From contig JALEFY010000001.1 in NCBI GenBank assembly GCA_022760435.1, positions 22,045 to 86,044 of the forward strand: a stretch of 64,000 nucleotides of DNA, given 5' to 3'. This document shows positions 60,242-64,000 of this stretch, in pieces; positions within the stretch are counted from its first letter, which is position 1; every line of letters starts with the position of its first letter. Below the pieces are notes generated by a model that had not been told where the DNA came from, searched no databases, and was given only the letters and a program-made list of their open reading frames with translations. Source of the stretch: Neomegalonema sp. (GTDB taxonomy: Bacteria; Pseudomonadota; Alphaproteobacteria; Rhodobacterales; Rhodobacteraceae). The position numbers were made by a program, and so were the translations under genes.

Positions 60242-61645
60242 ATGCGGATGCACAGCTTGCTGGGTGTCGAGGCGCGGCTCAAGCTGTGTCTGTCGATGGT
60301 CAAACCTTTTCCCCCCCTGCGACTGAAGAAATATCTGCCGCGCGGTCTGCTTTGGCGGACGGTGTTGATTGTGGTCACGCCCATGGTGCTGCTGCAACTC
60401 ATTGTCGCGTATCTGTTCGTTCAGCGCCATTTCGACGGGGCGACGCGGCAGATGACCGAAGGGGTCGCGGCGGAGCTCAGTTATCTGGTCGAATTGATCG
60501 AGGAGTCCAAGGACGCCGAAGAAGCGCGGCTGCGCATGGATCGGGCTGGCTGGGTGCTGGGCTATAATGTCAAGCTGGTCAAGCAGGCGCAGCTTCCGAT
60601 CAACCCTGATCCTCGCTTTTTCGATGTGATTGGACGGGCGATCGAAGAGACGCTCAAGAGCAATCTGCGCGGGCGGGCGCTATATTTCGATATCGATGAC
60701 GATCAGAAGGTCGTCGATATTCGTCTCCAGACCGACTTTGGCATCCTGACCACAAAGGTCCCCAAGCGGCGGTTGATCGTCTCGAACCCGCATTTGCTGC
60801 TGGCCTGGATGTCTGCGGCGGCGCTGGTTCTGATCGTGGTTGCCTTGCTGTATCTGCGCAATCAGGTCCGACCGATCCAGATGCTGGCTCGCGCGGCGGA
60901 TGCGTTTGGCAAGGGACGCTCGCTCAATCTGCGCCCGAGCGGCGCGGAAGAGGTGCGTCTGGCTGGCGCGGCCTTTCTCGACATGCGCGAGCGGATCGAG
61001 CGGCATATCGAGCAGCGCACCACGATGCTTTCAGGCGTCAGCCATGATATGCGCACGCCGCTCACCCGGATGAAGCTGGCGATCGAAATGATGGAGAGGA
61101 CGCCCGAGCATCAGGAGCTTGCCTCCGATGTGGTCGAGCTGGAGCATATCCTCGATGAGTTTCTGGACTTTGCCCGCGGCGATCGGATGGAGAGTTTTGC
61201 GCCGATTGATGTCATCGCCCTGGCCGAGGAGGTTGTGGCGGAATGCCAGCGCGGCGGCGGGGCGGTGAGCCTTGAATGCCATGCCTTCACCGGATCCGAC
61301 CCGCATTTCAACCTGCGCCGTCAGTCGATCAAGCGCTCCTTGCATAACCTTCTGTCCAACGCGCTCTCATACGGCAAGCAAGCGCGAGTTGAGGTCTCCG
61401 TGGCGCCTGACAGTGTTGTCTTTGCGATCGAGGATGATGGGCCGGGCATCTCGACCGAGATGCGCGAGGATGCGTTTCGCCCGTTCCAGCGCCTCGATGC
61501 TGCCCGTAATCAGGACCGCTCGGGCGGAGTGGGGCTTGGTCTTGCGCTGGCACGCGATGCGGTGCGCGGGCATGGCGGCGAGATCTTGCTCGAGGAGAGC
61601 GACGCGCTGGGTGGTTTGCGCGCCGTGATCACCTTGCCCCGTTAA
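60242..61645 (+). CDS. EnvZ-like sensor histidine kinase without adjacent regulator
   Basis: A 467-residue membrane kinase. The first helix is LWRTVLIVVTPMVLLQLIVAYLFV (about 40-63), a periplasmic domain of about 110 residues follows, the second helix is LLLAWMSAAALVLIVVALLYL (about 180-200), then a HAMP domain (LRNQVRPIQMLARAADAFGKGR). The H-box is SGVSHDMRTPLTRMKLAIEMM, the N-box HNLLSNALSYG, and the ATP lid has DDGPGIS and GGVGLGLALA. This organisation is that of EnvZ. No response-regulator gene is beside it; the neighbours are an MBL hydrolase and a quinone oxidoreductase. An in-frame ATG at 60296 is an alternative start. Confidence 0.92.
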   Translation: MRMHSLLGVEARLKLCLSMVKPFPPLRLKKYLPRGLLWRTVLIVVTPMVLLQLIVAYLFVQRHFDGATRQMTEGVAAELSYLVELIEESKDAEEARLRMDRAGWVLGYNVKLVKQAQLPINPDPRFFDVIGRAIEETLKSNLRGRALYFDIDDDQKVVDIRLQTDFGILTTKVPKRRLIVSNPHLLLAWMSAAALVLIVVALLYLRNQVRPIQMLARAADAFGKGRSLNLRPSGAEEVRLAGAAFLDMRERIERHIEQRTTMLSGVSHDMRTPLTRMKLAIEMMERTPEHQELASDVVELEHILDEFLDFARGDRMESFAPIDVIALAEEVVAECQRGGGAVSLECHAFTGSDPHFNLRRQSIKRSLHNLLSNALSYGKQARVEVSVAPDSVVFAIEDDGPGISTEMREDAFRPFQRLDAARNQDRSGGVGLGLALARDAVRGHGGEILLEESDALGGLRAVITLPR

Positions 61646-61652
61646 GCGCGGC

Positions 61653-62612
61653 TTACTCGCTGACGCGCACCACCACCTTACCGGTTGCCTTGCGCTCGCG
61701 CAGCAGATCGAGCGCTTCATTGGCTTGCTCCAGAGGCAGGACATGGCTGACATGGGCTTTCAATTTGCCTTGCTCGAACCAGGCGATCAGTTGGCGGAAG
61801 CTGTCTGCCAGTACCTCTGGTTTAAACTTCATGTACCCACCCCAGTAAAAGCCGATGACCGTGAGGTTCTTGACCATCACGATATTGGCCGGGATTTGCG
61901 GGATCTCGCCGCTGGCAAAGCCCAAAGGCAGGAGCCGGGCTTCGGGATTGCAGGCGCGCAGGGCCGCCTTCCATTGCTCGCCGCCGACCGGATCATAGAC
62001 CACATCGGCGCCGCCCAGTTCCTTGACGGCCAGGCGTAGATCGGTGGTCTGCGGATCTATGAGGTGATCAGCGCCCTTGCTGCGAGCAACCTCGAGCCTT
62101 TCGGCGCCGCGTGCGCAGGCGATCACCTCGGCGCCCATCAGCTTGCCGATCTCGACCGCGGTTAGCCCGACGCCGCCGGCGGCGCCCAGAACCAGCAAGC
62201 GCTCGCCGGGTTGCATCTGCGCCTTGTAGTCGAGCGCGACATGGCTGGTGCCATAGGCTACCGGCATGGCGGCAGCGTCGACATCGCTCATGCTATCGGG
62301 CAGGGCAACGCAGGCGCGCGCATCGGCGAGGACGGCCTCGGCCAGACCGCCAGAGGTGAGCGCCGCCACTCTGGTCCCCAGAGCCAGGTCCACCCCGTCG
62401 CCCAGTGCATCGACAATGCCGCAGACCTCAAGGCCAGGGGAGAAGGGTACGTCCGGGGTTTCCTGATATTTGCCCTTGAGCATCAGCGTGTCGGCGAAGT
62501 TGATGCCGCAGGTCTGGACCTTCAGCCGTACCTGACCGGGCCCCGGCTGCGGCAAGGCCACATCTTGCATCTGCATCGCGCTGCCGATCTCGGCGACCAC
62601 CATCGCTTTCAT
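61653..62612 (-). CDS. NADPH:quinone oxidoreductase family protein (zinc-independent MDR)
   Basis: A 319-residue medium-chain dehydrogenase/reductase. The N-terminal GroES-like domain has TCGINFADTLMLKGKYQETPDVPFSPGLEVCGIV; the Rossmann domain has LLVLGAAGGVGLTAVEIGKLMGAEVIACA and YDPVGGEQWKAALR, and no catalytic-zinc Cys is present, as in quinone oxidoreductases. It reduces quinones or enals with NADPH. It converges with the kinase gene seven bases away. The ATG is at 62610-62612. Confidence 0.92.
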   Translation of the reverse strand: MKAMVVAEIGSAMQMQDVALPQPGPGQVRLKVQTCGINFADTLMLKGKYQETPDVPFSPGLEVCGIVDALGDGVDLALGTRVAALTSGGLAEAVLADARACVALPDSMSDVDAAAMPVAYGTSHVALDYKAQMQPGERLLVLGAAGGVGLTAVEIGKLMGAEVIACARGAERLEVARSKGADHLIDPQTTDLRLAVKELGGADVVYDPVGGEQWKAALRACNPEARLLPLGFASGEIPQIPANIVMVKNLTVIGFYWGGYMKFKPEVLADSFRQLIAWFEQGKLKAHVSHVLPLEQANEALDLLRERKATGKVVVRVSE

Positions 62613-62826
62613 CGCTGCTTCTCCTGTATGGGCATCCCAAAAATGGACATTCTCGCGTTTTTATTCTTAGGGTGTCGCAAATGATTCATAACCTTCCGGT
62701 AGCGCATGTTCGCGCTTGAGGGAACGGGGTGATCTGCGTCGACCCATAGGGGGTCGTTGTGTGAAGAACACAGGCGCGCAGGTAATACTTCATTCCTCGC
62801 TCAAGGCGTATAACCGCTGCCATCCG

Positions 62827-62841
62827 TTAAGGCCCCATTAA
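62827..62841 (+). promoter_or_regulatory. Perfect CtrA binding box
   Basis: TTAA-GGCCCCA-TTAA, followed by CC, matches TTAA-N7-TTAAC. It lies about 60 bases before the ATG at 62902 and far from the divergent quinone oxidoreductase start. The remainder of the 62613-62901 spacer shows no gene. Confidence 0.72.
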
Positions 62842-62901
62842 CCCCAGCTTGAGAGTGAGTACGTCATGGAACAACGCACCGGTGCAGGAGGAAGAACCGA
62901 C

Positions 62902-63615
62902 ATGCGTAAGGATCTTGACCAAATTTACAGCAAGCTCTCGTCCGAACAGTTCGGAAAACAGCGGGGGGATATGAAAATGTGCCAGAAGCGCGACCAGGAC
63001 TACGCCATCTTCCGCTCGATCGCGGACAAGGTTTTCAGAGCGCCCAAAGCGCGTAACGGCATGGGCGATGAGCGTCACTACGCCATGACCGCCCGCCACG
63101 GCTATTATCTCGCTCCGAATGGCCGCTGCAAACAGAACCGGCCGAGCCGCTGGGGTGAGGATGTGTTCGAGGTCTTTTATGGTGGCCGCCAGGTACCGAG
63201 CCATCGGGTTGCGCTGCTCGATCGTGAAAACGCTCCCGAGACCCTCACCGAAGCCGGTGCCTCGCTGGTCTATACTCGCGGCGAGGATGGCACTGTCACC
63301 GTTTGGCTGTACCCGGCGCGGACTGATGCGGTCGCGGCCGAGGAAGATGCCATTCAACTCGCCCATTATACCGACACTGCGCCGCTCACCGGCAAGGGTA
63401 CGCTCGAGGATCATCTTTCGGCGCTGCGCTCCTATGCCGAAGTGACCTCGCTCGACGGCGCGCCGAGCCTTGGCGATCTGGCAAAGGTCGCGTGGATGCG
63501 GATGAGCAAGCCGGTTGTGGAGAATGGCCGTCGCCGCGCTGCCGAGCTTTGGGATTATGCGAAGGTCGTTGGCGCGGTTGCGCTGGGCGTTGTCGCGGCC
63601 GGAGCCGTTCTCTGA
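62902..63615 (+). CDS. Hypothetical protein with C-terminal membrane anchor
   Basis: A 237-residue protein of unknown function. The N-terminal 60 residues are charged (RKDLDQIYSKLSSEQFGKQRGDMKMCQKRDQDYAIFRSIADKVFRAPKARNG); the middle has a beta-rich GYYLAPNGRCKQNRPSRWGEDVFEVFYGGRQVPSHRV part; the end VVGAVALGVVAAGAVL is a hydrophobic tail anchor. ATG 62902 is preferred because AGGAGG precedes it by ten bases; ATG 62866 would add 12 residues. The upstream CtrA box makes it a probable cell-cycle-regulated gene. No known domain was recognised. Confidence 0.72.
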   Translation: MRKDLDQIYSKLSSEQFGKQRGDMKMCQKRDQDYAIFRSIADKVFRAPKARNGMGDERHYAMTARHGYYLAPNGRCKQNRPSRWGEDVFEVFYGGRQVPSHRVALLDRENAPETLTEAGASLVYTRGEDGTVTVWLYPARTDAVAAEEDAIQLAHYTDTAPLTGKGTLEDHLSALRSYAEVTSLDGAPSLGDLAKVAWMRMSKPVVENGRRRAAELWDYAKVVGAVALGVVAAGAVL

Positions 63616-63962
63616 TCCTTTTTGGTCGGCTCCGAGCGAATGTGCCCGGTCGACGTGCGCTTTCCCTGTGCCTTATCTGCGATCTTGTGTGAGTTGAGCT
63701 GTCGGCTCACACACGGTCTTGGCAACTTTGCTACAAGCAGTGGTGCCGGAAACCGGGCTTTTGGGCGCAAATCCTTGCGCCGCTCTGGCGTTAGATGACG
63801 TTGCGGCAAATTCAACGAATGCGGCCAAAACGCGGCCTCACTTTCTAGTGTACACAGGTGAACAAACGCGATTTCACAACGGGCAATCCGCGTCCTACCT
63901 GAACGTCATCGAGACAGCGGATCTTCGCTGGCTCAAGTGACAACACAGAAAGGACCATGACC
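63616..63962 (+). promoter_or_regulatory. 347-base leader of the last partial gene with inverted repeats
   Basis: No gene is seen. Two hairpins are present: TGTGTGAG (63686-63693) / CTCACACA (63706-63713) with a 12-base loop, and the tight GGCGCAA-ATCC-TTGCGCC (63764-63781). The ribosome-binding site AAAGGA (63949-63954) belongs to the following gene. Transcription signals for that gene must lie here but could not be assigned. Confidence 0.5.
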
Positions 63963-64000
63963 ATGCGTACCAACTTTATCTTCGCGATCGCCGCCGCTAC
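63963..64000 (+). CDS. Start of a gene cut by the window edge, probable exported protein
   Basis: The ATG at 63963 has AAAGGA eight bases upstream and begins MRTNFIFAIAAAT, an apparent signal-peptide N-terminus. An ATG two codons earlier (63957) is too close to the ribosome-binding site. Only 12 codons are visible, so no function can be given. Confidence 0.6.
   Translation, partial: MRTNFIFAIAAA

Noticed and set aside
63719..63940. 73-codon plus-strand frame near the window end
   Set aside because: No ribosome-binding site, no recognisable features, and it covers two hairpins in what looks like a leader region.

Overview
The window is high-GC, densely packed chromosomal DNA of an alphaproteobacterium. 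No rRNA, tRNA, CRISPR array, transposase or prophage was seen. The class follows from the gene content: hflKC beside a Do-type protease, a TRAP dicarboxylate system with DctB/DctD, an lgt-midA-pgeF operon, 600-residue DmdC-type acyl-CoA dehydrogenases and a TadG-like protein. Two perfect CtrA boxes (TTAA-N7-TTAAC at 43968 and 62827) point to a lineage with CtrA control, such as Caulobacterales, Maricaulales/Hyphomonadaceae or Rhodobacterales. A marine hyphomonad-like bacterium is my inference only.

Layout. 1-13.5 kb is mostly minus strand: end of ispH, trkH, a nu-like GST, an OmpA lipoprotein, a Do protease, hflC-hflK, a TadG-like vWA protein, a UbiH-family hydroxylase, a HAD phosphatase, a PhyH-like oxygenase and moaA. 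13.6-25.8 kb holds GSTs, an acyl-CoA synthetase, a D-2-hydroxyacid dehydrogenase coupled to a Sua5/TsaC protein, an acyl-CoA dehydrogenase, an exported intradiol dioxygenase-like protein, a TetR-PlsC pair, and a PlsC-LplT pair that resembles a split Aas system. 25.8-34 kb is the accessory part: a 1652-residue repeat protein with an SGNH/SASA-like head, eight cadherin-like/Ig repeats and two duplicated RTX blocks joined by a (Gly-Thr)23 linker; rmuC; and a 5'-truncated serine hydrolase-RTX gene. 34-41 kb is dctPQM with dctBD.

41-46.7 kb holds pgeF, midA, lgt, a UbiK-like gene, a YbjN gene, proC, a small unknown gene and csaA. 46.7-54.8 kb is a fatty-acid beta-oxidation cluster: MerR regulator, acyl-CoA dehydrogenase, small ORF, GST, thiolase, FadB/FadJ-type enzyme and a secreted protein, with an AbrB-Doc toxin-antitoxin pair inserted between thiolase and FadB. 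54.9-64 kb holds an unknown gene, a DMT exporter, a DUF898 membrane protein next to an M48 protease, an MBL hydrolase, an EnvZ-like kinase without an adjacent regulator, a quinone oxidoreductase and a CtrA-box gene of unknown function.

Translational coupling is common: ATGA or GTGA stop/start overlaps occur at tsaC/dehydrogenase, tetR/plsC, dctB/dctD, lgt/midA/pgeF, abrB/doc and fadB/secreted protein. The strongest candidates for something little described are the giant SASA-like/RTX protein with its duplicated C-terminus, the toxin-antitoxin module inside the beta-oxidation operon, and the DctD protein whose sigma54-contact motif reads GAFPGA.
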